Assembly (NCBI RefSeq): GCF_947179165.1
Contig: NC_077243.1
Span: forward strand, 5,574,001-5,638,000
DNA length: 64,000 bases
Direction: 5' to 3'
Source: Solanum dulcamara
Taxonomy: Eukaryota > Streptophyta > Magnoliopsida > Solanales > Solanaceae
The notes below the pieces were generated by a model. It saw only the letters and a list, made by a program, of their open reading frames with translations, had not been told where the DNA came from and made no database searches. Positions 1 to 11,108 of this stretch are shown here, piece by piece (within the stretch, counting starts at the first letter, position 1; the number at the start of each line of letters is the position of its first letter). The position numbers were made by a program, and so were the translations under genes.

Positions 1-232
1 ATATCTTTTAATTTGGGTATCTATTTGATTAGCTAATTGATAACCGATATTTTATTTTCTTGATTTAGATTTGAGAAATGTTTAATATTTTGCTAATCAG
101 GCATAATTTGTTGATTGAAATATTTGACTGTTAGGAAATAATTATAGTATTTTTTTTACAAAATTTGCTAGCATGTAGTAATTATTTTGGCATTTATCAC
201 AATTAATTTTGTCTCCCTTTATTAAATTTGAA

Positions 233-627
233 ATAAAGTTATTACCCTACTACTTTAAATAAAGTTATTTCACCACTACTTTAAATAAAGTTATTTCACC
301 ACTACTTTAAATAAAATTATTACCCTACTACTTTAAATAAAGTTATTACCCCACTACTTTAAATAAAGCTATTACCCTACTACTTTAAATAAAGTTGTTA
401 CCCTACTACTTTAAATAAAGTTATTACCCTACTACTTTAAATAAAGTTGTTACCCTACTACTTTAAATAAAGTTATTACCCTACTACTTTAAATAAAGTT
501 ATTTCACCACTACTTTAAATAAAGTCATTACTCTATTACTTTAAATAAAGTCATTACCCTACTACTTTAAATAAAGTTATTTTACTACTACTTTAAATAA
601 AGTTAGTACCCACTTCTTTAAAATAAG
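233..627. repeat. 26-bp minisatellite, about 15 copies
   Basis: A head-to-tail array of a 26-base unit with core CTACTACTTTAAATAAAG followed by TTATTACC or TTATTTCA. Copies differ mainly in the TTATTACCCT versus TTATTTCACC segment and by single substitutions. Variant types alternate irregularly, which suggests local conversion or slippage. Confidence 0.93.
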
Positions 628-1357
628 TTTTAAATAGTTTTTTTTATTATTTGGAGGGATGATTACATGCCTACTACTTATGTAACAGACTTTATTTTGG
701 CCAATGAAAAATCTCTCCGTCGGGTTTCGAGGCCTCTCCATTTTAAAGACGGAAATTTTAATTTAAGTTTACATTATATATTATATATTACAAGTTGAAA
801 TGGCCGATGAAGAAATTACCGTTGCTTTCCAAGGCCTCCCATGTTCATAAGACGGTTTTTTATTTTTGTATTATTATTATTATTATTATTGTTATTATTT
901 TTATTTTTATTATTACTATTTATATTATTTATTATTAACATGTTTACTAAGTATTTCTACAGGCGCTGGAGCAAAATTGACTGATATGCAATTTTATGTA
1001 TATCTGATATACAAGAAAACTGTTGGTTGTATGCACTAATATACAGTGCATATACAGTTGTGATATACATCAGAATTGGCCCCAAAGCCCAAAACGCAGG
1101 TGGCCCAACAGCTTAGTCCAGACGTACAGAAACTAAGTGTCGGGCCATATTTTTATATGTTCATTACTTATTTTTATTTATTATTTTATTGATTCGGTTT
1201 GTAACAATTAATTAATTCATGTCGTTCATGATTTTCTTAGCTATTAATTTTAATTTGTTTTAACCTAATTAGATTCCCCTAAAGATAAACCAATTCATGT
1301 TAATTTATTCTTAAAATAATTTTCTATATTTACTTAGTCATTGATAAACTTTTACTT

Positions 1358-1360
<3 letters not shown>

Positions 1361-1414
<54 letters not shown>
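1361..1414. repeat. (TA)n microsatellite
   Basis: An uninterrupted run of about 27 TA dinucleotides. Shorter TA runs occur near 38416-38454, 39658-39686 and 54899-54921. Confidence 0.95.
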
Positions 1415-1421
<7 letters not shown>

Positions 1422-1789
1422 ATTATAATCAAATATTTAAGTTTTATCAATTTTGTTATTTTTTTTTTTTTATATAAAAATAATTTCAAAGTCTTCGTTT
1501 TCTTTTAAATTAATATTTCCCAAAGTTAGTCAAATAAATTTCAAATCGTTGGATAACCGCATGTTAGCGGCTATTTTAAGTGCTAAAACCTTCTTAAAAT
1601 AGTAATATGAACCTCGTACCCTTTTTCTCTAAATTTTTAAGACTTAAATCTGTTAGAGTCTTTTAAATTAAGTTTTCTTAATTTCTTTAAAGAATTAAGT
1701 GGCGACTCTTTTTTTACTAAAATTGATTTTTTCTTATAAAGATGAAATTAATTTTAAACCGTCTTTTTTCGATATAACACTTCCCTCAC

Positions 1790-1900
1790 ATACGAGCAGC
1801 TTGGCTTGATGGTTGAAGCTTGACCTTACATGTCAAAGGTTCCTGGTTTGAACCCATGTAACAACATAAATTAATTCTGCTGTTCATTTTGCTTCTATGT
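1790..1900 (+). mobile_element. SINE-like, tRNA-derived head
   Basis: The segment has an A-box-like stretch (AGCTTGGCTTGATGGTTGA) and, about 45 bases on, a B-box-like GGTTTGAACCC. That is the internal RNA polymerase III promoter layout of tRNA-derived SINEs. No clear target-site duplication or tail was found, so this is a degraded copy or a chance match. Confidence 0.4.
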
Positions 1901-2010
1901 GTTTTCATTAATTAAGTTTTCCAAAGTTTATGGCGTTTTTTTCTATATTTTTCTATATTTAATTATTCCCCCCCTCCATTTATATTTAGTGTTTTTTTTC
2001 GATTTATTTA

Positions 2011-2460
2011 AATGTGAGGAGCTTGGGATCAGTCATCCCAAGTTAAATATTTTATTTTGTGTTTTAATGATAAATTATTTGATCATTTTCACTACTTATA
2101 ATTAGTAATTTTGTTTTAATTTATTTGTCTTGCTTTCATTTTTAGTATGTTATATATTTAAATTACGAAAAAATTATACTATAAATTACAATAATTAACA
2201 AGTTAAAATATTTTTTTACTCTATATTATAAGCTTCAATGTGAGGAGCTTGGGGTCAACTTACTTGCTTAGTCACCCTAAGCTGCTCACATATTTAAATG
2301 TTTTATTTTGATTTTAACATTACACTATCTGATCATTTTCACTATTTATATTTAGTAATTTTGCTTTAATTTATTTGTCTTACTTTCATTTTTGGTATGT
2401 TATATATTTAAATAACGAAAAAATTATACTATAAATTATAATAATTAACAAGTTAATATT
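2011..2460. repeat. 226-bp tandem direct duplication
   Basis: Two successive copies start with AATGTGAGGAGCTTGGG at 2011 and 2237. Both run through TTAATTTATTTGTCTT and ATTATACTATAAATTA motifs to AATTAACAAGTTAA. The copies differ by scattered substitutions and small indels, so the duplication is not recent. Confidence 0.8.
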
Positions 2461-3443
2461 TTTAAAACATATTAAATTTTTGATTAACTCTCAAAATTTT
2501 ATATGTGCAGCATAAATTGGGACAAATGAGGTAACATATATTATTTTTAAATTACATAAAAAAATACTGTAAATCACAATAATTAACAACTTAAATTATA
2601 TAAAAATGAGAAGATAGCCATAAATTAAGACAAATAGAGTAACATATATTGAGTTGCTTAGGATCAATCAGAAAATTGTCCAATTTGTCCTTCTACATCA
2701 ATTTCCTCTATTGCAAATTTTATCGTAAGGAGGAAATGAAGGATTTTTTTTTAGAGGTAAAGTGACTTGTGTTAAAATAATATGATGTGGACATTTTCAT
2801 TTTATTAAAAATAAGGGACCTCATAAGGTCTTTATACAGCATTGATCGAATTTAACTGATGAGGTCTCTAAAATTATTACCTTTTTTAGTCAAGTCGGTG
2901 AACAAAATTTCAAATGAGTGGCCTCCTGTGATTTTTCTTGATAATTTTTTAAAATATCGATTGACTTTATGAGGTTGCTATTTTTCTCAAAATTATTTTT
3001 CGATATTACGAAATCGCTATTATTGTTTGGCGTTTTATTTTATTTAATTACCTCATGAGGTGTTTTTTTCCCTAAAAAAATTAAAAAAAAAATATTGAGG
3101 CAAATAAGCAAGCCCATGAGATCTCTTTTTAGCTATCTAAACTCTTTTAATCCGTTGATTTTATATCTCATCCTATTTTATCTTATATCTATTTATCGTA
3201 ATTATGTCTTGAACTTTTACGGTGATTTCGTCTGTAAAATTTATTCTCTGAAAATAATTTCAAATCTTTGAGAACTTCCACTTAATCAGAAAAAGACAAA
3301 TTTCAATTTTTTTAGAATACAAGTATAAAGATGAATATAAGGCTTACATGAATACACTATTTTAAAAAACAATCTAAAATATGAATGTACCACTCAAAAA
3401 AATGTATAGATTAACTGAGAATTGATCCAAGTTTTCTAGTTTA

Positions 3444-3822
3444 GAGCCCGTTTGAATGTGTTTTAAGTTGGTCAAACCAACTTATAAGTCCCTTTTTAGC
3501 TTTTGGAGGTGTTTGTCTAATGCTAACTTTAAATCATAAAGTTCTTAAAGTCAGTCAAAAATGAAAAGTTAGGATTGAATTTCTAATTATTTTTTTCTAA
3601 GTGCTTAAAGCCATTTTGTTTGACCATAGAAATTACTTTTATATCCCTTATATTTTAACTAAATTTCCAAACTACCCTTTTTATTTTTTTAACCCTAAAA
3701 TTCAAACACTTATTTTCCAAACACTCAACTACTTATTTATAAAAATAACTTTCAACACTTCAAAGTTCTAAAAGCACTTCATACATAAAAATTACTTTTT
3801 TTAAGTCCATCCAAACGGGCTC
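3444..3822. mobile_element. MITE family A, copy 1 (PIF/Harbinger-like)
   Basis: The 379-bp element begins GAGCCCGTTTGAATG and ends CATCCAAACGGGCTC, a terminal inverted repeat. It is flanked by TTA on both sides, the usual target duplication of PIF/Harbinger elements. A full-length relative lies inverted at 14663-15053. It has no coding capacity and ends about 100 bases before the first gene's upstream ORF. Confidence 0.8.
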
Positions 3823-3923
3823 TTAATATCAATATAATAAAAAGTATATTCTAAAATATTAATTAAAATTCATATTATTTGACTTTTAAGATCAAACTAC
3901 AACAACTTTAAAAAAAAAAGAGA

Positions 3924-4115
3924 ATGGAGAGTAATATTAGAATGACGTCATCAGCGGAACTGGAAAACGGACCCAGCGAACCGAATAACAGGAACCTGGT
4001 CCGGTTGAGTTTCCGGTTCAAGTTCCAAAAGAACTTTCGTGGCCCCTCACGCCGGCTGCTTCTGGCTTCTCTTTTGGTCGGTGAAATGTTGGCGAAGGGT
4101 CACTGTGATGTTTAG
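3924..4115 (+). other. 63-codon ORF overlapping the start of the first gene
   Basis: An ATG-initiated frame of 63 codons whose stop TAG overlaps the proposed start of the mitochondrial-type protein: ATG at 4108, stop at 4113-4115, different frame. If the transcript begins upstream of 3924 this would be an overlapping upstream ORF that could limit translation of the main frame. Its own product resembles nothing known to me. The transcription start cannot be read from the sequence, so it may lie outside the mRNA. Confidence 0.3.
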
Positions 4116-7100
4116 CGGTCGAAGAATTTTGATCCGTCTTTCGAAGCGATCTACGCTTCTCCAGAGAAGAACAATATCCGGTAACAACAAGTCAATCACC
4201 ATCTCCAACAACAACGGCAAGGTCAGTTGTAATAGTACTAAGGAAGTTGATAACTCTGTTGCTGTAAGTCGCCAGGATGCCTATAAGCAATTGGAGAACC
4301 TTGACTTTATGACTGCTGCCAAGATGCTTTTTACGTACCCGCCGAAGAAGAAGAAATTCGGGTATTTTGCCCTTTCAATGGTTCTGTAGTGGCTTTTTAG
4401 AAGGGTTTCTCATTGGCATTTTATCAAACAGTTTGCTTCCTTGTCTTTTCAGTTTACCCGAATGAATATTTATTTCACGTTATATCCCTGTTTTGTCCAT
4501 TGACATGCTTTGAATTAAGTAAATAGTTGCATTGTTACATTGAGGCACGCTGACATAAGATGGATCATTTCACAATTGACAACTGTGATGGTGTTGAAAC
4601 TGGACATTAATATATGAGAATCAACTTGAAAAGGAGAATTGTTGTCACAACTTTAACTAATGGCGCCAAGTTATGCTTCCATTCATGCTGTGGCTTAACC
4701 TTTTCAGGGAGAAAATGATAGTTAACTGTACCTAATAAAATGTAAGCCAAGATATATTAAGTTGTAAAGTAAAATGTGTGATTGGAGGGGTGCAGTAATA
4801 TGATGAAAATGAAGATGATGGTAAATTCTTTCAGACATGGGGGACAAGTCAAAATATTTTAAAACTTGAGGGAAATGAATGTATATATTTTCTTTGTACT
4901 GGTTCCTGGTTAATTTTTGTCTCTTTTCTTTCTTAATTGAATTCTGTAGTCGCATTCTTCTGTCAGTGACATTGACTCTGTTAATCTTTTTGTTAAGTGC
5001 AGAATGTGCAGGTAAGATGTCTTCATCAGAATGTGGAGCAATTAAACAGAGCCAATATATTATATGGGAGGCAACCTGTTTCGTGCTTTCTCTATCCTCA
5101 AAACAAACGAATTCTTGTCAATAGACTGAAAAATGGAGTTTTTCTTGACAAATCTAGCTTTCATCTGTCAAAGCAACCTCGTGCCAACGTCTCTGTAAGA
5201 GTTAGCTTTCATCAGTATTCATGGTGGCCTTCAGCTGAAAGGCTAATTCTTACAGAGACGTTGGCACGAGGCTGCTTTGACAGATGAAAGCTAGACTTGT
5301 CAATAAAGACTCCATTTTTCAGTCTTTCAACAAGAATTTGTTTGGTTTGTGGATAGAGAAAGCATGAAACAAGTTGCCTCTGATATGATATATTGGCTCT
5401 GTTTAATTCCTCCACATTCTGATGAAGAAACCTTCCCTGCACATTTTGCAACTTAACAAAAAGATTGACAAAGACAATATCACTAACAGAAGGATTTAAA
5501 GAATTCAATCAAGAAAGAATAGAGACAAAAATTAACCAATAAAAAGAAAAAATATACATCCACATATGACTGAGTATGCTGTGGTGGTCTTTGCTGGAGG
5601 GGCATTAATCCATTTTATCTCTATTTAGTCTTCACATAGAATTAAGGCAGCTACACATACATTTCTTCTTTAAAAAGTTTAACTACTGGTGCAGTGTCTT
5701 CCCTTGTTGCATGTTTTTGATAAAAATCAGTTTGAACCTGCTTATCTACTGTGAATTTGTGACCAAATTTCAACATGCGTATGCCCATTGCCCTAGAGAA
5801 ACAAGATGGAGGGGATCCATTCCCTTGACAGCTTGTAATCCACATCGCATTTCATTAAATGCTAAAATAATTTATTTATTTTTGTTTTCATTATTGCTGG
5901 TTTGCCGATGATGACATATGTTTTGAGGTATAATGTCACCAAAAAATTTGAATGTCAAGTTTGTTTTCTTTGTTCTCTTACAAAAACACGATCACAGCAT
6001 AACTCATTTCACTTATTTTTTGATGTCCTCAAAGTTGACACGCCTCCTCTCTTCAACCTTTAAGTTGCATCATCATGAATATTGTGAATTTTTCACCTTC
6101 TTTGGGGTGGTACTCCCCTCCTTATTTCAGTTGATTGACATCTTTTCTACTCTTCTTCCATGATCAGGCTTGATTTTCATCTGGTACAGTTCTTCTTTGC
6201 TTGCTTGCCTTCACTGGGTACCTCTACTTTCTTTTTTATCACATGTTATTTCATCTTTGAAGTACCGTCCCTCTGGCGCTTCTGTCTAAAACAATATTTC
6301 TTGTACAGCTGTTTATTTGGTGGCTCAGTATGCTCGCTATGAAATTAGAAGAATGGAGGCGGTAATGGAAACTTCTCCTCCTTTGATTTTTTTTTTGGCG
6401 GTCATCTTAAAATGTTTGTGGCTATTAACCAGTTATAGATTTTCATTTATTGATGCCATTTTTCTTTCACAGAATATCTTTCGTATGATCAAAATTATAA
6501 TTTATGTTCCACATCCTTACATATTCATAGGGTACTTAAATATTCTTTCTTTAGATAATCATATTCATGGCATACTTGTGCTTGAGTGCAAAAAGAGGCT
6601 GCAGGGTTCTGCCTCTGAGTATTTGCCAAGAAGGAGTTAGTTTTAGATGAAATGCATCAAGTTACTTTTCAACATGTAGAAAAAGACACTTAATGCTTTT
6701 GCATTTAATATTCAGTCAACCATATAGTTATGTTCATCAAGCGATACAAGAAGCTTATATTGAAGCTTTTCATCCTCCAGGCCATTTGTTCTCAAATTTC
6801 TTTTTGTCTATAAATTCTTTCAGAGAAGTTATGGGTTGATCTCACCAACATTCTTTTCTTCTGGTTGAACTACATTAGTTCATTCTTGGTTTAAATCTCC
6901 AGTATCTCTTTCTTAGTAGGTTCTCAAACGCGATATGGTGTTCCTTTCCAAGAACAAAATCAATTTCATTATTTCCAAAAATAAACAAGAGATCTTGTTT
7001 CCAGTTGGAAAACAACACCAAAACCAATGACAACAACAACTACACCTCAATCCCAAGCTAGTTGGATTGACGATATGAATCCTCTCTATCTTTCCTCCAT

Positions 7101-10100
7101 TTAGACCCCTCATCCCAATATTCAATATATTAGGTTCTCTACTCCTAGAACTCTCTACTTTTCTATTGACATAAGAATCCCTGACAAGATTAAAAAGATT
7201 CCTAGAAAATATTGGACTTATGTGAGTGTAGTAGCAAAACTAAGCTTAATCTCATCTAGCTGGTATATCCTAAATGAATCTTTTTTTCAAGAGATTGTAG
7301 GTCTTTTGAGACAAATTTTAGGCTTACCTCGTCTCCTTTTCACACCTTCAACTATCATAGTTTTATACCTATGGATTTGATGTATCTATATATTTATGTA
7401 AGACATGACTAAACCATGTCAAGCATCTCTCATTTTATCATCTATATGTGTCACTTGGACCTTTTGTAGCATGATCATTTCTAATCTTGTCTTATCTTAT
7501 GACCACTCATCTATGATCATTTCCAATCTTATCTTATGACCGAGTATGTTAACATACTCATTTATGTGACCCTCATTTTGAGGATGCGTTGAGCCATAGA
7601 GGCCCAACATTCACTCAATATAAACACCGGCGCTCTTACAACCATTCTATATAGGTTGCCTATCACTTTGGTAGGTACTCAGACGAATTGTAGCAAGTAT
7701 TTGAAATAATGCTACCAATGGAAAAACAACACCAATAAGAGAAAGAGAAGACAATCCAAATGGTGGTCTTGAATCACAAAAGAGTGGACTCTATCTTGGC
7801 CATAGTGTTTAAAGTGACCTCTAAGCACTCCTATGCTATTCAGATTTGCACTCATGATCCATCACTTCTTTCTTACCCAAAATTGTCTCGCTTTTGAACA
7901 ATCTTCTAATTTTAAAATATGTTTAGTATAATAAATAAGATGTTTAATTGGGTTTTAACACTTTATTCCACTAAAATAAAGATTCAAAAATTGTTTTAGG
8001 GATCTAGTGATTTTTCCCCAAAAATTATAATACCAAAACAATTTGTCCCGAAGCCAAACCAAAAACCAAAAGTATCAGAAAGATAAGTGGAATATTGTGG
8101 AGGGGAACATAGGATTTTAGAAAGCTATCCAGGATTGTTTTTTTGATAAGGTAATGTAAATATATGTGTTTTGATAAGCTATCCAGGATTGTTAAGGAAA
8201 GGAAATCTAGAGGTTCTACCAACTTACAGTAAAAAATAGACAAAAAGAGAGAAGATAGGATGGTATGCAGGGGGTCTGACCCAAGGGTGTTCCCCGTAAA
8301 GTCATACTACATTGGATAATTTTAAGTGGGTAGAGTGAAGTTTTGGAAGACAATATGGAATATGATGGTGCCAAAGAAGGTTGCTTTCCTCACATGGTGT
8401 GCAGCATTGAAACATAATCTTAACATCTAATAATTTAAGGAGAGAAAGATTCTGATAAGTTGATTGTGTGTGCGAAGTGTGTGTGGAAACAAAGACTATT
8501 TTGTTGAACTGCAGAATTACTACCAGTCATGAGATTTCCGTTTCTAGGTAGCTGATGGGATGCTGCTAAGAACTGTAGCTGAAACATTTGCTAGTGGGAA
8601 TTGCAGAGAGTCGGAAGGAAAGGAAAACAGCTCTGAAAGCAACATCATTGTGCCAATTATGACTCTTTGAAATAGAGGAATAGAAGAATGTTCTGTAACA
8701 TTTGTAGCCAAAGGTGTTGTGTCTTCCCATCTGCCTAACCTTGGTAGACAGAATTACCCCATACTTTTGTTGGTGGGAGGTGGCAAGTTATAAGTGAAAA
8801 AGCTGATGTGCCCGAAAGCTTGCCCTGTCACCTCTGTTTTTTTAAGAAGAGAATGTTCTACAACATAGAGCATGACATAGGATAGGAGTATGAATAGATC
8901 ACTTTTGGATCACGTATGCTTTTCGTGCAAGGAAAAATTACTGTTATGTAAATGGGTAAGAATGTTAGAGGAATAAGAATACCAGTTTACAGTAGTATTG
9001 GAAAAAAAGGGCAGTCCGGTGCACTTAAGCTCCCGCTATGCGCAGGGTCCGGGGAAGGGCCCGACCACAAGGGTCTATTGTACGCAGCCTTACCTTGCAT
9101 TTCTGCCAGAGGTTGTTTTCAAGGCTTGAACCCGTGACCTCCTGATCACATGGCAGCAACTTTACCAGTTATTCCAAGGAGTAGTATTGGAAATGTTTTT
9201 GAAATCATTTCGGCTATTGGAAATGTTTTTGAAATCATTTCGGCACTTATCTAGTGAAGTCTTTGATTCAAAAATAGTGTAGAGTAGTAGTGCTTGTTAG
9301 CAGTAATCATGCAACTTTCTTGCAAATTGTATGGGTGAGTCGTGTTTTTTGTCATCAATTCTATGAGTGGAACTAAAAGAGAAAGGACATGCTTTTGGAA
9401 GGATAAAAAACAAAGCTGTTGATGGGAGTGGAGTAAGCAAGTGAAAAGCATATTTTCTCGTTGATACCTAGGACTTAGGAATGCGGAAACTCAAAAAAAG
9501 AAGTGAACATTGTTCCTTTGCAAGCTAAATTGGTTTTAACTTTTGGGAAAGAGGAAAGATGCAAGTAAATCTCTAAAAACATACACAATCAGCTAATTGT
9601 CTGAGTGATATCACAGTTAGGTTAGTGGAAACTGAAATTACTTTGAGATGTGGAATGGAATTGTTCCATAAGACTTGCTTTTAGTGTAGGAGTACAAACT
9701 TTTGGATTTTATAGTTTGATATAGTAGTTCAATAAAATGTCTAAAAGAGATAACTAAACCAAAAGCCAGTCTCTTGCAATTTTTTTTGTCTTGTTTCTCT
9801 TTACAAAATCTCACTATTATGCTGGTACTTCATATATTTTCTTTTGTTCAGTTAAATCTGGTCTCTTACGCTATGTCTAGGGACTGCTAATTATATTGTT
9901 TATTCATTAGTCATCTTTTCCCTTTAGTTACGTGATCAAAGCAAGTACAGAGAATTCTCCTACAACATCCCAATGTGTCTGACTTTACATATCAGAGATT
10001 GTCATTCTTTACACTTAGTTGCTTTTTGCTAGTACTAGTCTTCATTGATTATCTTCAAAAAATTCCAATCAGGAAGCTGAATTGAAAAAGAAAGCTGACG

Positions 10101-10432
10101 AAGATGCAAAAGCAAAAGAGCTGGAATTGATGGCTGAGGAGGAAAAACAACAAGGGACTGATCCACAACTTTCCGAGGTGAAAGCAAGACTAGATAAGTT
10201 GGAGGAGACCTTGAAAGAAATTGTGGTCGAGTCCAAGAAACAATCAGGTGATGTTGCAGACAGACCAATCGACAATGCTGTCAAGAAAGAACCTGCAACA
10301 ACCAAGTCAGGGACTCCTAACTCTCAGGAAAAGACAACTCCCTCTAATGAAAGGAAAACTCAAGCAAAAGCAGCTTTGCCTGATCAAAAGCAGCTAAAAT
10401 GTGATGATTCCTCTCCTGACGTGAAGAAATGA
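4108..10432 (+). CDS. plant-specific membrane/coiled-coil protein, probably mitochondrial (4 exons)
   Basis: Joined exons 4108-4361, 6168-6217, 6309-6361 and 10073-10432 give 238 residues. The start MFSGRRILIRLSKRS is basic, serine-rich and free of acidic residues, as in a mitochondrial presequence. Exons 2-3 encode one hydrophobic segment (about residues 86-110, LDFHLVQFFFACLPSLAVYL) after a KKKK motif. Exon 4 is a charged, helical, coiled-coil-like tail rich in Lys and Glu that becomes Thr/Ser/Pro-rich towards the end. I believe this matches a conserved but uncharacterised plant family, which rests on memory only. A single-pass organelle membrane protein is inferred; no catalytic motif is visible. 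Intron 1 carries a long inverted repeat. Intron 3 (3.7 kb) carries two LINE remnants and a SINE. An in-frame ATG at 4039 would add 23 residues that do not look like a targeting signal. Confidence 0.75.
4877..5565. repeat. long inverted repeat (hairpin) in intron 1, with gene-fragment arms
   Basis: The arms 4877-5206 and 5242-5565 are reverse complements with roughly 85-90 percent identity by eye, separated by about 35 bases. Both arms keep an open frame read towards the centre, encoding a peptide containing LNRANI, VSCFLYPQ and SSFHLSKQPRANVSV. Each arm also keeps intron-like flanks (TGTGCAG before the frame, GTAAGA after it). This suggests genomic capture of an exon from an unidentified gene, followed by inverted duplication. 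Transcribed as part of the intron it would fold into a long hairpin. Confidence 0.85.
5660..5845 (-). pseudogene. second captured exon-like fragment, minus strand
   Basis: Read on the minus strand, a splice-acceptor-like TTTCTCTAG is followed by an open frame containing KFGHKFTVDKQVQTDFYQKH and PVVKLFKEE, then a donor-like GTATGT. It lies just upstream, in the same orientation, of the minus-strand arm of the inverted repeat. The two may be neighbouring exons of one captured gene. The source gene was not recognised. Confidence 0.45.
7022..7718 (-). mobile_element. RTE-clade LINE, 5'-truncated and degenerate
   Basis: Minus-strand translation, with stops and frameshifts, gives GNLYRMVVR followed by ECWA, then a TWFSHV block. 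These correspond to the end of the reverse-transcriptase region in plant RTE LINEs (GKFYR..VRP....ECW, and LRWFGHV). The 3' end carries the typical CCAACTAGCTTGGGATTG and (TTG)n tail. Flanking copies TGGAAAACAACACCAA (7006-7021) and TGGAAAAACAACACCAA (7719-7735) are a target-site duplication differing by one A. It lies antisense in intron 3 of the first gene. Confidence 0.85.
8284..8760 (+). mobile_element. L1-type LINE remnant (zf-RVT region)
   Basis: Forward translation in shifting frames gives VFPVKSYYIG, then MMVPKKVAFLTWCAALKHN, LRREKIL and CAKCVWKQ. This matches the C-terminal zinc-knuckle (zf-RVT) region of plant L1 non-LTR retrotransposons. Downstream, RTVAETFAS and NRRMFCN resemble the tail of the same ORF2. 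Stops and frameshifts show it is dead. It sits in intron 3 of the first gene, sense to the host transcript. Confidence 0.75.
9005..9179 (-). mobile_element. tRNA-derived SINE (Au/SolS-like) with intact target-site duplication
   Basis: Read on the minus strand it starts with CCTTGGAATAACTGGTAAAG (A-box region), then has the B-box-like GGTTCAAGCC. The body is GGTAAGGCTGCGTACAATAG and it ends TGCCCTTTTTTT, the T-rich end of this SINE class. The direct repeat AGTAGTATTGGAAA at 8991-9004 and 9180-9193 is a perfect 14-bp target-site duplication. It lies antisense in intron 3 of the first gene. Confidence 0.9.
9187..9246. repeat. 30-bp perfect tandem duplication
   Basis: ATTGGAAATGTTTTTGAAAT followed by CATTTCGGC-type sequence occurs twice head to tail. 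It sits against the right target-site duplication of the SINE, so it probably arose by slippage after insertion. Confidence 0.85.
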
Positions 10433-11108
10433 TATCATTAGCATATATAATCTTGCGCAGTCAACCCTTTTGAAGAGTCCGAAGTGCATAGTTTTGCAGA
10501 ATAGGGAAAAGCCACTGCTTTGAAGAGCTGATGCTTCATTATTATTATTTTCCAAATCCAGGTGTATTAGAAGATAATTGGGAGATGTAATATTTATATG
10601 GATTGATTGCTGCCATGTTGTTGCAGGGTTTCTAAGCGGAAAAGCTAATTTTGGACAATTGCATTCTGTTGTTGATAAATTGTTAGCCAAATCAAAAGGC
10701 TCCTGAGCAATTTCGCCAGCCAAAAACGAGCACCACCTTGTTAAGGCTGAGACATTGTTTATATGTATTTTAGATAATTCCTCAAAAAGTCAGTACTCGT
10801 TGCAATCTTTTTTAACAAATTTCCAAAATGTCCGACCTTATGGTGACCTCAAGAGCATGTATTTGTTTTTGTTTTTTTGGTTTCCCATTTAGTGTTGGGT
10901 AAAAGCGTAAAGGCTCTTCCTAATACCTCTTACTAAGACTAAATGAGTACTTTTCTATAAAATGAACACCACCCATTGGGCCATGAAACATTTCCAGGTA
11001 CAGCCCAATAGAGCAACTAAGATAATAAGAAAAAATGGTTGTAGACCAAAAAGATTGTTAAACCCTCCTTAAGCCTTTCGCTTCCCTCTGTGAATTTGGT
11101 ATTCATCC
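10433..11108. other. spacer between the first two genes
   Basis: This holds the 3' end of the first gene and the promoter of the MAM33-type gene. No further coding potential was seen. Site II-like elements TGGGCC (10977-10982) and its complement GCCCA (11003-11007) lie about 100-130 bases before the downstream start codon. Confidence 0.6.
10977..11007. promoter_or_regulatory. paired site II (TGGGCY) elements
   Basis: TGGGCC at 10977 and the complementary GCCCA at 11003 stand upstream of the MAM33-like gene. Paired TGGGCY elements are known TCP-factor sites enriched in promoters of plant mitochondrial and ribosomal protein genes, which fits the predicted product. The function here is inferred. 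Confidence 0.45.

Larger units (their letters stand above)
1..3923. other. intergenic, repeat-rich left flank
   Basis: No coding region could be supported here. The stretch is very AT-rich. It holds a 26-bp minisatellite, a long TA microsatellite, a SINE-like head near 1790, a 226-bp direct duplication at 2011-2460 and a complete MITE at 3444-3822, each listed separately. The remainder shows only short A/T runs and frames full of stops. Confidence 0.7.

Noticed and set aside
233..627. CRISPR-like look of a regular short repeat
   Set aside because: Units are contiguous with no unique spacers; it is a eukaryotic minisatellite.
8952..9137. 61-codon frame beginning MGKNVRGIRIP
   Set aside because: Most of it is the antisense of the SINE at 9005-9179.
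10035..10305. two minus-strand frames of 77-78 codons
   Set aside because: Antisense shadows of the last exon of the first gene, which has a clear in-frame junction and Lys/Glu-rich helix.
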